Assembly: GCF_003952185.1 (NCBI RefSeq)
Contig: NZ_RXFS01000001.1
Location: forward strand, 124,001-188,000
Origin: Variovorax sp. 679
GTDB lineage: Bacteria; Pseudomonadota; Gammaproteobacteria; Burkholderiales; Burkholderiaceae_C
Length of the DNA stretch: 64,000 nt
Direction of reading: 5' to 3'
The notes under the pieces were generated by a model, which was given only the letters and a program-made list of their open reading frames with translations, did not search any database and had not been told where the DNA came from. Below are positions 42,358 through 51,133 of the stretch, in pieces. The stretch's first letter is position 1. The number at the start of each line of letters is the position of its first letter. Position numbers and translations under genes: made by a program.

Positions 42358-43257
42358 ATGGCACTGCCTGCCTCCCAATACTGGCGAGACGCGGATCTCG
42401 CTGGTCTTCAATTCACGATCAACCGGTTTCGCCATCGCGAAGTCCGGCCGCACCGGCACGTGGGCTTCACGCTCGCGGTGGCCGACACCGAGCTCCAGGT
42501 GCGCAGCGGCACGCGCGTCACCGTGGTGCCGCCGGGCGCACTGTTCCGGATCGCGCCGCATGTCTGGCACTCGGTGCAGGCGCGCTCGCACGCCTGGCGC
42601 GAAGACGCCCTCTTCTGCAGCCTTGCCGTGGCGCGCTGCATCAGCCCCGCGGACGATGCCCTGCCGCTCGCGCGCGTGGAGAACGATGCGGGCGTCTCGG
42701 TGTTCATCGACGCCGCCGCCGCGCTCGAATTCCTCGAATGCCACCGCCTGCTCTTCGTTCCCACGAGCACCGGCGACCCCGAGGACATCGCGGCGGGCCG
42801 CGCACTGCTGCGCCGGCGCCTCGCGCAGTGGCTCCCCGCTCCCTCGCCCACGGAAAACGATTCCCTCGACGCGGAACGACCATTCCCCGACAGCGGCGAC
42901 GAACGCCTGAACCGGCTCTATGCCCTGATCGCATCGGGCTTTCATCAACGCATGACTCTCGACAGCCTGGCCGATGCGGTCGGCTGGCACCCCGTGCACG
43001 TGCAGCGGCGCTTCAGCGCGGCCTGGGGCTTCACGCCGCACGAGATGCTGGTGGGCCACCGCATCGAGTACGCGCGCGACCTCATCGCCGGCGGCGCCCA
43101 CGTCACCTACGCGGCGCATGCGGCGGGCTTCACAGACCAGAGCCATCTGCACAAGACCTTCATGAGCACCTACGCCGTGCTGCCGGGCGACTACCGCAGG
43201 CTCGCCGCGCTCGACGCGCTGCAGCCGCTCTCGGCCAGGAACGGCATCGCCGGATAG
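42358..43257 (+). CDS. AraC-family regulator next to the T3SS
   Basis: 299 residues from ATG 42358. N-terminal cupin sensor (FRHREVRPHRHVGFTLAVAD, VVPPGALFRIAPHVWHSVQA). The C-terminal double helix-turn-helix (about 195-290) has MTLDSLADAVGWHPVHVQRR, HAAGFTDQSHLHKTFMSTYA and LPGDYRRLA. The stop lies 16 bp from the convergent end of sctU. It is not clearly of the HrpX/HrpB branch, which lacks this kind of cupin, so regulating the T3SS is possible but unproved. An exporter or catabolic target elsewhere is the alternative. Confidence 0.9.
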   Translation: MALPASQYWRDADLAGLQFTINRFRHREVRPHRHVGFTLAVADTELQVRSGTRVTVVPPGALFRIAPHVWHSVQARSHAWREDALFCSLAVARCISPADDALPLARVENDAGVSVFIDAAAALEFLECHRLLFVPTSTGDPEDIAAGRALLRRRLAQWLPAPSPTENDSLDAERPFPDSGDERLNRLYALIASGFHQRMTLDSLADAVGWHPVHVQRRFSAAWGFTPHEMLVGHRIEYARDLIAGGAHVTYAAHAAGFTDQSHLHKTFMSTYAVLPGDYRRLAALDALQPLSARNGIAG

Positions 43258-43272
43258 CTCGCGACGCCGGCT

Positions 43273-44304
43273 TCATCCGAGGCCCTGCGCCCAGCGCAGC
43301 AGAGTGGCTACAGGCGCATACAGCGAACGCGGAATCGGCTGGTCCACCGGCACCTCCGCATAGATGCGCTCGGCCAGCGAAGGCTCGAACTCCATCGGCA
43401 CCAGGCCCTCGCCGGCAAAACGCCGGATCTGCGCGGCAACCTCGCCCTCGCCGCGCGCGATCACGCGCGGCAGGTCGGTCTCGCCCAGGTACTGCAGGGC
43501 GACGGCCGTGCGGGCCGAATGGATAACGGCCGAAGCCATGCGCACGCGATCGCCCAGGCTGGCGTACACAGCCTCGAAGTGCGCGGAGCGGCGGCGCGAC
43601 TGGTTGATCGGGTCGCCCTCCACTTCCTTGTACTCCTGGCGGATGTCCTCGATGGACATGCGCTGCTGCTTCATGAACTCGAAGTGCTCGTGCGCATAGT
43701 CCACCGCGGCCATCAGCGCGAAGATCACGACCGACCACCCGAAAGTCACGAGCACCATGTGGGCCGCGGCGGTCATGATGGCGGCAGGGTTGGCATACCC
43801 CAGCTTGAGCGAGGTATCGACGAAACCGCGCACCACCACGAACATCAGACCCGCGAGCAGCAGCGTCTTCAAGCTCATCTTCAGCAGGTTGATGAGGTTG
43901 CGCGTGGAGAAGATGCGCTGCAGCCCCTGCGCCGGGTTCATGCGGTTCACGTCGGGCTTGAGCCGCTCCCACGCCGCCACGCCCCCCACCTGGGCCAGCG
44001 AGCCCGCGATGCCGGCCACGGCCGCAATGGCCATGATGGGCAGCGTGCCCCACGCAAGGGCCTCTCCCGTGTGCAGCAGCAGCTCGGCGAAGCGGTCGTC
44101 GGGCTGCGTCAGCAGGCTGGTGCTGGTGGCGTGCAGCCAGAGCTCGCGCAGCAGGCTGTAGAGGGCACCGCCTCCGAGCCACATGCAGACCACGACCACG
44201 GCGAACACGACGGTCGATGCCACGTCGCTGCTGAACACCACCTCGCCGCGCTTGCGCGCGTCGCGCAGCCGCTTGGGCGTGGGGTCCTGGTCTTTCTCCG
44301 CCAT
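43273..44304 (-). CDS. sctU: T3SS export-gate switch protein SctU (HrcU/YscU), without NPTH motif
   Basis: 343 residues: four transmembrane helices (about 28-200), a linker, and a cytoplasmic domain. The family pattern is clear (KDQDPTPKRLRDARKRGEVV at the start; DYAHEHFEFMKQQRMSIEDI; LPRVIARGEG; IPRSLYAPVATLLRWAQG). At the autocleavage site, where the family reads VANPTHIAVAL, this protein has VIHSARTAVAL, so the NPTH tetrapeptide is replaced by HSAR at 262-265. Self-cleavage between Asn and Pro is therefore not possible by the usual chemistry. Last gene of the minus-strand operon, 4 bp after sctT. Confidence 0.95.
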   Translation of the reverse strand: MAEKDQDPTPKRLRDARKRGEVVFSSDVASTVVFAVVVVCMWLGGGALYSLLRELWLHATSTSLLTQPDDRFAELLLHTGEALAWGTLPIMAIAAVAGIAGSLAQVGGVAAWERLKPDVNRMNPAQGLQRIFSTRNLINLLKMSLKTLLLAGLMFVVVRGFVDTSLKLGYANPAAIMTAAAHMVLVTFGWSVVIFALMAAVDYAHEHFEFMKQQRMSIEDIRQEYKEVEGDPINQSRRRSAHFEAVYASLGDRVRMASAVIHSARTAVALQYLGETDLPRVIARGEGEVAAQIRRFAGEGLVPMEFEPSLAERIYAEVPVDQPIPRSLYAPVATLLRWAQGLG

Positions 44305-44308
44305 GGCG

Positions 44309-45091
44309 CTAGAGCGTGGCGCGCAGGAAGTCGAGCACGCCGTTCTCGGGCCGCAGGAATTCCTGCAGCGACTCGTACACGAAGAAGACGAACAGCAGCA
44401 TCATCAGATGCGCCAGCAGGCTCTTGAGCGGCTGCGAGAAAACGAACACGTTGAGCTGCGGCGCCACGCGGCTGACGAGGCCAACGCCCAGCTCGACCAG
44501 CAGCAGCACGAAGATCACCGGCGAGGCCAGCTTGACGATCCACAGGAACAGCGTGTCGCCCTGGCGGATCGCGAACTGCTCGATCACCAGCCCCAGGTTC
44601 GGAAAGAACGAGGCCACCGGCCAGAGCCGGTACGAGTCGACGACAACGCCCAGCATCGCCAGCAGCCCGCCGGCCGAGACGAACAGCGTGATCACCATCC
44701 AGCCGAGGAACTCGCCCGTGGGCCCGTTCTCGTGGCCCGCCACGGGATCGAAGAACGACGCGTTGCTGGAGCCGGTCTGGAAGTCGATCAGGTCGCCCAC
44801 GCTCTGCACCGCCCAGATGAAGATGCCGAAGCCCAGGCCCAGCAGCAGGCCGATGAAAGCCTCCTTGCCGGCGATGAGCACCCAGGTGCCGATGGAGGCC
44901 ACCGGCATGTCGCCCGCCACGGGCGACATGAACAGCGCGAGCATCAGCAGCAGGCCGTTGCGCACGGTGCCGGTGAGCATGCCGCCCGAAAGAAAGGGCA
45001 CCACCGCGAAGATCGCGAACAGCCGCGGCAGGGTGAGCACCACCGACGAGAAGAACCTCTCGAGGCTGGCCAGTTCGATGGAAGCATCCAC
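44309..45091 (-). CDS. sctT: T3SS export-apparatus membrane protein SctT (HrcT)
   Basis: 260 residues from GTG 45091; TTG 45097 is an alternative, and a GAGAGAGAG ribosome site precedes both. Six to eight transmembrane helices with the family segments LPRLFAIFAVVPFLSGG, GLLLGLGFGIFIWAVQSVGD, LIDFQTGSSNASFFDPVAGH and FSQPLKSLLAHLMMLL. Together with SctR and SctS it forms the core export gate in the inner membrane. It lies 38 bp after sctO and 4 bp before sctU. Confidence 0.94.
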   Translation of the reverse strand: MDASIELASLERFFSSVVLTLPRLFAIFAVVPFLSGGMLTGTVRNGLLLMLALFMSPVAGDMPVASIGTWVLIAGKEAFIGLLLGLGFGIFIWAVQSVGDLIDFQTGSSNASFFDPVAGHENGPTGEFLGWMVITLFVSAGGLLAMLGVVVDSYRLWPVASFFPNLGLVIEQFAIRQGDTLFLWIVKLASPVIFVLLLVELGVGLVSRVAPQLNVFVFSQPLKSLLAHLMMLLFVFFVYESLQEFLRPENGVLDFLRATL

Positions 45092-45129
45092 GGGCAATCC
45101 GTCTCTCTCTCGTCGTCTGGTCGTCGCCC

Positions 45130-45618
45130 CTAGGCCCGGCGCCGCGCGGCCCATGCCTGCGAGGTGGCTTCCTCGGTCGCGTCGTCGAGCCGGAGTTCGC
45201 GCAGGCGCAGTTGCTCGCTGCGTGCGCGCTGCAGCATCTGCTGCGCCTTCTCGACATCGCCGCTGGCGGCGCGCAGCTTCTGCCGGCTGGCCTCGAGCGT
45301 GTTCTCGCGCAGCGCATGGGCCTGTCCGGCCTGCGCGGCGAGTTGGCCGGCCTCGGCGATCCGTGCATCGAGCGCCGTGCTCCAGGCGCCCGCGTGCCGC
45401 AGTTGCGCAACGCTGCATTCCCCGTGCGAGAGCGCGCCGTTCGTCGCCAGCCAGTGCGCAGCCTTGTTCTGCACCTGCTGCTGCTGCCACGCTTCGGCCT
45501 GCCGGAGCTCGGCGTGGCTCTGTTCGGCGGCGGCCCGGTCGCGCGCGACGACGCCCATGGCCGCGGTCTTCTGGCGCTCCCGCACACCCACCAGCAGTTT
45601 CCAGTCGACGCCGCTCAT
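45130..45618 (-). CDS. sctO: T3SS stalk protein SctO (HrpB7/YscO-like)
   Basis: 162 residues, almost entirely predicted coiled coil with many Gln, Ala and Arg heptads ([40 protein letters not shown]). It lies directly between sctN and sctT, where YscO/HrpB7/FliJ-type stalk proteins are found; sequence alone is too simple to prove homology. The stalk links the SctN ATPase to SctV. Its start overlaps the sctN stop (ATGA). Confidence 0.8.
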   Translation of the reverse strand: MSGVDWKLLVGVRERQKTAAMGVVARDRAAAEQSHAELRQAEAWQQQQVQNKAAHWLATNGALSHGECSVAQLRHAGAWSTALDARIAEAGQLAAQAGQAHALRENTLEASRQKLRAASGDVEKAQQMLQRARSEQLRLRELRLDDATEEATSQAWAARRRA

Positions 45619-46961
45619 CGCGCGGGCTCCCCGGTCCAGCCGAACTGCCGCAGTGCCTCGACCGATTGCGCATAGGGCAGGCTCGAGTCCGGCGGCTGAG
45701 ACAGGAATTCGAGCATCGCCGATCGCGCGCCGATCGCCTCGTCGGCCAGCGCGTCGGCGCCGGCCTTGTATTCGCCGATCTGCACGAGCAGCTCCATCTC
45801 CTGGTACTTGGCCAGCAGGCCGCGAAAATGCGCCGCCGCCGCGCGGTGCTCACGCGAGGTCACCAGCGGCATCACGCGGCTGATGCTCGCGAGCACGTCG
45901 ATCGCCGGATAGCGGTTGGCCGCCGCGACCTTGCGCGACAGCACGATGTGGCCGTCGAGGATGGACCGAACCTCCTCCGCGATGGGGTCGCTCTCCTCGT
46001 CGCCCTCGGTGAGCACCGAGTAGACGGCGGTGATCGAGCCGGTCCTGCCCTGCCCCGCGCGCTCCAGCAATTGCGGCAGCATCGAGAAGATCGACGGCGG
46101 ATAGCTGCGCCGCGTGGGCGGCTCGCCGCTCGCGAGGCCGATCTCGCGCTGCGCGCGTGCGAAGCGCGTGAGCGAATCGACCAGCAGCAGCACCTTCTTG
46201 CCCTGGTCGCGGAAATGCTCGGCGATGGTGGTGGCCACGTAGGCCGACTTGATGCGCTCCATCGGTGGCCGGTCGGAGGTGGAAACCACCATCACCGTCT
46301 TCGCCCGCCCCTCGGCGCCGAGGTTGTGCTCGATGAACTCCTTCACCTCGCGCCCGCGCTCGCCGATCAGCGCGATCACGTTCACGTCGGCCGTCGCGCC
46401 GCGCGCGAGCATGCCCAGCAGCGTGCTCTTGCCCACGCCCGGCGGCGCGAACACGCCCACGCGCTGCCCCTCGCCGAGCGTGAGCAGGCTGTCGACCGCG
46501 CGGATGCCGGTGGGCAGCGGCGCCTCGATCATGCGGCGCGCCAGCGGGCTCACGGGCTCGCGGTGCACCGGCAGCAGCGTGCGGGTCTTCAGCGGCCCCT
46601 TCTCGTCGATGGGCTGGCCCAGCGCATCGAGCACCCGCCCGAGCAGGCCCGCGCCGACGGGACAGACATGACCGCGCCCCGTAGGCAGCACCTCGGTCAG
46701 CGCCGAGATGCCGGTGATCGGCCCGAGCGGCGTGAGGATGGCCGTGTTGTCGCGAAAGCCGACCACCTCGGCCAGCAGCGGCGGCTCGCCCGGCGTGACC
46801 AGCTCGCACAGCTCGCCCACATGGGCCTGGATGCCCGATGCGTCGATCAGCATGCCCACCGCCCTGCTCACGCGCCCGCGAATCGTCGCCGGCGTGACGC
46901 GGCCCAGTGCCAGCTCGAGCTCGGCGACGATGCCCAGCGCCGCGTCGGACACCGGATTCAC
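45615..46961 (-). CDS. sctN: T3SS ATPase SctN (HrcN)
   Basis: 448 residues. GTG 46961 overlaps the sctL stop. Walker A is APPGVGKST (172-180), Walker B lies in [20 protein letters not shown], and the arginine-finger region is near [20 protein letters not shown]. The N-terminal barrel domain is present (about 20-95). The hexamer docks below the export gate, strips chaperones and unfolds substrates. It is translationally coupled on both sides (sctL and sctO). Confidence 0.97.
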   Translation of the reverse strand: MNPVSDAALGIVAELELALGRVTPATIRGRVSRAVGMLIDASGIQAHVGELCELVTPGEPPLLAEVVGFRDNTAILTPLGPITGISALTEVLPTGRGHVCPVGAGLLGRVLDALGQPIDEKGPLKTRTLLPVHREPVSPLARRMIEAPLPTGIRAVDSLLTLGEGQRVGVFAPPGVGKSTLLGMLARGATADVNVIALIGERGREVKEFIEHNLGAEGRAKTVMVVSTSDRPPMERIKSAYVATTIAEHFRDQGKKVLLLVDSLTRFARAQREIGLASGEPPTRRSYPPSIFSMLPQLLERAGQGRTGSITAVYSVLTEGDEESDPIAEEVRSILDGHIVLSRKVAAANRYPAIDVLASISRVMPLVTSREHRAAAAHFRGLLAKYQEMELLVQIGEYKAGADALADEAIGARSAMLEFLSQPPDSSLPYAQSVEALRQFGWTGEPAR

Positions 46962-47596
46962 TGCTGCCCCTCCCCGGCCTCGCCGAGGCCGCTGCGTTCC
47001 ACCGCGCGGCGAAAGGCCTCGAGCTGCGCGTCGGCGCCGATGTCCAGCACGCCGGACGCCGTCTGCAGCACGCAGGCACCGACGGGCAGCGCCGCGTCGG
47101 CCACGAAGTGCACGGTCATGGACCAGTTGGCGTCGCTGCGTAGCCGCGCGACCACGCCGCGCAGGATCGCCTCCTGCGCGGGCGCCACGCGCACGGTGAT
47201 GAAGGGCTCCTGGCGGATCAGCGTATCGACGCGCAGCAGCGCCGCCTCGAACAGCGCCGCCGGGTCCGCGTCGGCAATGAACTGTCCGACGGCCTTGACC
47301 ACGATCTGCGCCATGGACGCGCGCAAGGCATGGAGCTGGCGCTCGGCCGCCACGGTGTCGGTCACCAGTTGGGTCGCATATTCCGTCCTGGCCTGCCGCA
47401 GACCTTCTTCGTAGCCCTGCCTGCGGCCGGCCTCGGCATCCTGCGTGGCCTGCTGCACGATGCGACGCGCCTCGCGCCGCGCGGTCTCGACCACGGTCGA
47501 TGCGTCGAGCAGCGCCGCGTACTCGTGTTCCTTCAAGACCTTGCGCTCGCTCAGGAGCTGCAGGTTCTCGGTGGTGATCAGAAAAGCCAATCCCAT
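46958..47596 (-). CDS. sctL: T3SS stator protein SctL (HrpB5/YscL)
   Basis: 212 residues from ATG 47596. An N-terminal region with coiled coil ([40 protein letters not shown]) is followed by the HrpE/YscL/FliH C-terminal fold ([40 protein letters not shown]). The protein holds SctN and links it to the SctQ sorting platform. It overlaps the sctK 3' end by 19 bp and the sctN start by 4 bp. Confidence 0.92.
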   Translation of the reverse strand: MGLAFLITTENLQLLSERKVLKEHEYAALLDASTVVETARREARRIVQQATQDAEAGRRQGYEEGLRQARTEYATQLVTDTVAAERQLHALRASMAQIVVKAVGQFIADADPAALFEAALLRVDTLIRQEPFITVRVAPAQEAILRGVVARLRSDANWSMTVHFVADAALPVGACVLQTASGVLDIGADAQLEAFRRAVERSGLGEAGEGQQ

Positions 47597-48282
47597 TGCG
47601 GCAGTCTTTCGGGAACGATGCACGAGAGCATCAGTTCGTTGAGTTGCAGGAGCTGGCGCCGCTGCAGCGGCGGCACGCCGAGCACCGAGATGCGGCGCGG
47701 CAGCTTGTGTCCCAGGCGGCGGCGCACCACGTCGCCTTCGGCGGCAGCCGCCGCCAGCAGCAGCCGGTAGCCCCGGTCGACCGCGACCCGGCCCGCGGAA
47801 AGCGGCCACTGCTGCAGCGCGGCGTTGTCCATGCGCAGCTCGGTGAGCTGCGGCACGCGCTCGAGCAGGAACTCCACGGCATCCGCATCGAAGCGGCGGG
47901 CCTGGCGGCGGATCTGCGCCCCCGCTCCGCCGCGCAGCCGGAACAGCGGCAGGTGCACGCAGAAGCCCAGGTAGGCCGCGAGCCGGCGCAGCGCGGCGCC
48001 GTCGAGCAGCACCACGCGCTTGAGGCGGGCATCGAAGTTGTAGTCGGCGGCACCGTTCGCCGGCCCCTGGCTGCGGCGAAGCTGGCCGGCAAGAACCGTG
48101 CGGCCCGCTTCCCCCAGCCGCGCCGGAATGCGGTGGCGCGCCGGCCAGTCGGCGGGCAGCCAGCTCGGATGCAGGTCGATCTCGGGATGCAGGTTGAAGC
48201 GCATCACCAGCCGCACGAGGTCCATCGGACCGGGCGCGGCCTGTGCGGTTTGGGGGTCGACGGAAGGAGCGGATACCGGCAT
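47578..48282 (-). CDS. sctK: T3SS sorting-platform protein SctK (HrpB4/YscK-like)
   Basis: 234 residues. The segments [20 protein letters not shown] and [20 protein letters not shown] near the N-terminus match the YscK/HrpB4 pattern (FN..P....HPSWLP). The remainder is helical with an Arg/Leu-rich C-terminus. SctK bridges the SctD inner ring and SctQ. It lies between sctJ and sctL, exactly where hrpB4 is in Hrp2 operons. It overlaps the start of sctL. Confidence 0.85.
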   Translation of the reverse strand: MPVSAPSVDPQTAQAAPGPMDLVRLVMRFNLHPEIDLHPSWLPADWPARHRIPARLGEAGRTVLAGQLRRSQGPANGAADYNFDARLKRVVLLDGAALRRLAAYLGFCVHLPLFRLRGGAGAQIRRQARRFDADAVEFLLERVPQLTELRMDNAALQQWPLSAGRVAVDRGYRLLLAAAAAEGDVVRRRLGHKLPRRISVLGVPPLQRRQLLQLNELMLSCIVPERLPQWDWLF

Positions 48283-48288
48283 CGCGTG

Positions 48289-49095
48289 TCAGCGCCTGAG
48301 CACCTGGCGGCGCGCCCAGTTGCGCCAGTCCACGCCCTGCCTGCGCAGCAGCACCGGCAGCACCATGAGGCAGACGGCGGCCACAAGCAGCAGGCCCAGC
48401 AGCACCATCGCGGTCGAGGCCGGGAACAGGCCCAGCACCATCGGGCGCTCCCTGGCGCCGCCTGCCAGGGCGGCCGCCGACACCGCCGGCCGGCGCGCCT
48501 CGAACAGCGACAGCGACACCTGGTCGTGCGTCAGCCCCTCGATGCTGTGCGCCACCATCTCCTTCACGGCCGGGGCCAGCAGGCGGATGTCCACATCGGG
48601 CCGGTGCTTGATGAACACCGCGGCCGACGACGGCCGCGTCTTCTCGCTGAGCGGATCGTTGGCCGGGATCACCACGTGCACGCGCGCGGACACCACGCCG
48701 TCCACGTTGCGCAGCGTCTGCGACAGCTCCTGCGAGACCGCATAGATGTAGCGCATGCGCTCCTCGGAGGGCGTGGACACCAGCCCCTGCTTCTGGAATA
48801 CCTCGCCCATGGTGGCGAAGCGCTCGTGGGGCAGGCCCTGGGCGCGCAGCACGTCGAGCGCGGCGCTCATGCGGCTTTCGTCGACCTCGACCTGCCAGTT
48901 GCTGCCCTCCACGCGGCTCTTGGCCGCATCGATGCCTTCGGACGACAGCGCGGCGACGATCTCGTTGGCCTCCTGCTCGTTGAGGTTGGAATACAGGCCG
49001 ACCTTGCAGCCGCCCAATGCCATCAGCAGGGCCAGCGCCGCGAGCCAGCGGCCACGGCGCGGAATGAATGAAAGGGTGCGCGACAGCAGCTTCAC
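48289..49095 (-). CDS. sctJ: T3SS inner-membrane ring lipoprotein SctJ (HrcJ)
   Basis: 268 residues from GTG 49095 (GAGGA before it). Lipobox ALGGC with Cys30. The two ring-building motifs are present: LYSNLNEQEANEIVAALSSE and VSARVHVVIPANDPLSEKTR. A C-terminal membrane helix (about 222-246) ends in a short basic tail. It forms the inner-membrane ring with SctD around the export apparatus. It lies 7 bp after sctI. Confidence 0.97.
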   Translation of the reverse strand: MKLLSRTLSFIPRRGRWLAALALLMALGGCKVGLYSNLNEQEANEIVAALSSEGIDAAKSRVEGSNWQVEVDESRMSAALDVLRAQGLPHERFATMGEVFQKQGLVSTPSEERMRYIYAVSQELSQTLRNVDGVVSARVHVVIPANDPLSEKTRPSSAAVFIKHRPDVDIRLLAPAVKEMVAHSIEGLTHDQVSLSLFEARRPAVSAAALAGGARERPMVLGLFPASTAMVLLGLLLVAAVCLMVLPVLLRRQGVDWRNWARRQVLRR

Positions 49096-49102
49096 GGCAT
49101 CC

Positions 49103-49516
49103 TCACTGCTGGTTCTTCAGCAGGGTGCCGAACAGGCTGGTGGCGGCGCTCGCCAGGCCCGTGGAAATGTGCATCTTCGCGAACATCATGTGCGCCTCCA
49201 TGGCGTGGTCGGTCATCGCGAACATGGTCTTGATGGGGTCGGACATGTCGATCGACTCGAGCATGCTGTGGCGCATCTCCTCGTAGGAGCGCACGTTGCC
49301 CGAGAGCTGGGACGCGAGCGCCTTGGCGGCATCGCCCAGCGCGCTCGGCGCAGCCACCGCGGACGGCGGCGCCTGCACGCCCTGCATCATGTTGGCAAAC
49401 ATCCGGGTCTCGCCCGGATCGAGGCGCGAAGGGGCCGCGGACTGCTGCGGCGCCGCGGGCCCGGACACGCCGGCCGGCTGCGCGCCTGCCGCGACCAGCG
49501 CGGTGGGATCGGTCAT
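49103..49516 (-). CDS. sctI: T3SS inner-rod protein SctI (HrpB2/YscI)
   Basis: 137 residues with AGAGGTG before ATG 49516. The Ala/Pro-rich N-terminus is disordered. The C-terminal 45 residues carry the conserved rod helix (MEAHMMFAKMHISTGLASAA, then TSLFGTLLKNQQ), as in HrpB2 and YscI. The protein assembles the inner rod inside the ring and is secreted early. Directly upstream of sctJ, as in Hrp2-type hrpB operons. Confidence 0.93.
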   Translation of the reverse strand: MTDPTALVAAGAQPAGVSGPAAPQQSAAPSRLDPGETRMFANMMQGVQAPPSAVAAPSALGDAAKALASQLSGNVRSYEEMRHSMLESIDMSDPIKTMFAMTDHAMEAHMMFAKMHISTGLASAATSLFGTLLKNQQ

Positions 49517-49588
49517 GGTTCACCTCTTTCGGGGGTCCTTGGGGAAAAGGGCCGCGCGATGCACCCCGGGGGCACCGCGCGGACCTGC

Positions 49589-49795
49589 TTACGAGGACTT
49601 GGCCGACTGGCGGATGTCGTTGCCGGTGGACTTGGCCACCTCGCCGCCGGCGGCGCTCGCACCGTTGACCGTGTGCGCGGTGGAGGCCGCGCCCTGGATG
49701 CTGGTGGAGGCGGCCATGCTGGCCGACATCAGCCTGGCGTTGTCCGCCGCGGCCTGGTTCATCTGCTGGATAGAGCTGTCAACTGCGCCTGCCAT
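49589..49795 (-). CDS. Candidate T3SS needle/pilus subunit (SctF position)
   Basis: 68 residues with a strong AGGAG site before ATG 49795. Highly rich in Ala, Ser, Gln and Asn with no Cys, Trp or Pro (MAGAVDSSIQQMNQAAADNA, NGASAAGGEVAKSTGND), entirely helical in character, and the size of needle or Hrp pilus monomers. It sits immediately upstream of the inner-rod gene. A strong hairpin lies upstream in the transcript and could favour high expression. No recognisable needle signature is present, so the assignment is positional. Confidence 0.55.
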   Translation of the reverse strand: MAGAVDSSIQQMNQAAADNARLMSASMAASTSIQGAASTAHTVNGASAAGGEVAKSTGNDIRQSAKSS

Positions 49796-49823
49796 GTGTA
49801 TCTCCTGGTCAAGAAAGGATGAT

Positions 49824-49937
49824 TTACGAGGGTTGAAGCGCTCCGTCCCGGCGGGACGGAGCCATTCCACGCGGCGCACGGATGCGGCGCCGCATGAAAT
49901 CCGGGGTGCGCGCGAGGAGGACCTTGCCTATGGCCAT
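49824..49937 (-). CDS. Candidate small ORF with near-perfect ribosome-binding site
   Basis: 37 codons from ATG 49937, directly after the sctD stop. The start is preceded by GGGAGGTGA, an almost complete anti-Shine-Dalgarno complement that overlaps the sctD stop. The peptide is very basic (MAIGKVLLARTPDFMRRRIR, then APRGMAPSRRDGA). The GC-rich 10-bp hairpin at 49840-49862 lies inside its 3' half. It may be a genuine small T3SS gene or a translated leader that sets expression of the candidate needle gene 28 bp downstream. Confidence 0.45.
   Translation of the reverse strand: MAIGKVLLARTPDFMRRRIRAPRGMAPSRRDGALQPS
49840..49862 (-). promoter_or_regulatory. Strong hairpin upstream of the candidate needle gene
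   Basis: GCTCCGTCCC-GGC-GGGACGGAGC is a perfect 10-bp inverted repeat with a 3-base loop, located 45 bp before the needle-candidate ATG in the transcript. There is no T-run, so it is more likely an mRNA processing or stabilising hairpin than a terminator. Confidence 0.6.
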
Positions 49938-49940
49938 GCC

Positions 49941-51131
49941 TCACCTCCCGCGCCTGTTGTTGTTGTTGCTGTCGGGCACGCCGCCGCTCAGGACCAGCCC
50001 GTCGGCGTCGATGCGCTTGAGTTCTGCGCCGGAGCGCAGCACCGAGCCTTCGTAGTACCGGCTGCCGTTGGACAGCTGGATGTGGCGCAGGCCGTTGCCG
50101 TCCTCGGTGATGCTCACCATGCGCGCCGGCAGCACGCTCTGCCAGCCGTCCCACTGCGTGCGCAGGTCGGTCTCCTTGGGCTCGGCCGCGGGCTTCTCAC
50201 GGTACTGGACCTTGTCGGAGACCAGCACCGACGGATGCAGGTCTTCGCCGAGCCTGCGGATCTTCTGCCGCACGGCCGCGTCTTCCACCGTGCCGGTAAG
50301 CACCAGGCGGCCCTGGCCGGTGTAGGTGACCGCCACGCCGGGGTCGCCCACGTAGCGACGCGCCTGCTCGACCATGTCCTCGGCCGAATGCACGTTGACG
50401 CTGACCTGGCTGCCGAAGGGCTCCATCGCCTGCTGCAGGGCCTCGCGGCGCTGCCTCGACTCGACATAACCCTTCACGCCGAGCCGGCCGCCCTGCGCGG
50501 CCACCACTTCCACCTCGGGGAACGGCACGAGCGCCTTCTCCACCGCGGCCAGGTCCACGCGGGCGGTGCGCCGCGAACTGGCGCCCGCATCGCCGAGCGA
50601 CACCGCGGCCAGGCCGACGAGCGCCAGCAGCGCCATCACGCCGCCCGCCCAGTAGCCCAGGCGCCGCGATCGGGCCGTCGACGGGCTCGCCTGCGCGAGT
50701 ACATCGGGCTGCGCCGCATGGTCCGGAGCGAACATGCGGTCCTCGCGCACGCGGGTCGCATAGCTGCGGTCGAGCTGGAAGTCGATCTGGCCCAGGCTCA
50801 CCACGTCGCCCGCGACCACGCTCCTGCGCGGCTGCCGCATGTCCTCGCCGTTGAGCCGCGCCGAGGCCGTTCCCAGGCGCTGCATCGACACCACCAGTTC
50901 GCCGACGGTGAACGCCAGATGGCGCGGCAGCACGTCGCCGCCGGGCAGCATCACTTCGCAGTCGCCGCCCGAACCCAGCACGTTGAGGCCGGGCTTGAGC
51001 GCGATGGTCCGTCCCTTCACCGCGCCGCTGAGGAAGCGCAGGCACCAGCCGTCGCCCAGCGCCGCCGGGGCCGGGCCGGCCGCGGGCTGCTCTTCGCCAT
51101 CGAGGGAGATGTCGTCGTCCTGATCGCGCAC
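49941..51131 (-). CDS. sctD: T3SS inner-membrane ring protein SctD (HrpW/YscD-like) with FHA domain
   Basis: 396 residues from GTG 51131, 2 bp beyond the secretin stop. The cytoplasmic N-terminus has an FHA-like domain (about 30-118: GRTIALKPGLNVLGSGGDCE, LPRHLAFTVGELVVSM). There is one membrane helix (about 157-178) and a periplasmic part with ring-building/BON folds (VEVVAAQGGRLGVKGYVESR, GVAVTYTGQGRLVLTGTVED). SctD joins SctJ to the secretin. The C-terminus ends in an Asn repeat (SNNNNRRGR) encoded by a TTG repeat on the plus strand, which could vary by slippage. Confidence 0.92.
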   Translation of the reverse strand: MRDQDDDISLDGEEQPAAGPAPAALGDGWCLRFLSGAVKGRTIALKPGLNVLGSGGDCEVMLPGGDVLPRHLAFTVGELVVSMQRLGTASARLNGEDMRQPRRSVVAGDVVSLGQIDFQLDRSYATRVREDRMFAPDHAAQPDVLAQASPSTARSRRLGYWAGGVMALLALVGLAAVSLGDAGASSRRTARVDLAAVEKALVPFPEVEVVAAQGGRLGVKGYVESRQRREALQQAMEPFGSQVSVNVHSAEDMVEQARRYVGDPGVAVTYTGQGRLVLTGTVEDAAVRQKIRRLGEDLHPSVLVSDKVQYREKPAAEPKETDLRTQWDGWQSVLPARMVSITEDGNGLRHIQLSNGSRYYEGSVLRSGAELKRIDADGLVLSGGVPDSNNNNRRGR

Positions 51132-51133
51132 GT

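Noticed and set aside
42358..43257. HrpX/HrpB-type master regulator of the T3SS
   Set aside because: It has a cupin-type sensor domain and an ordinary AraC C-terminus, so adjacency alone is not enough to name it.
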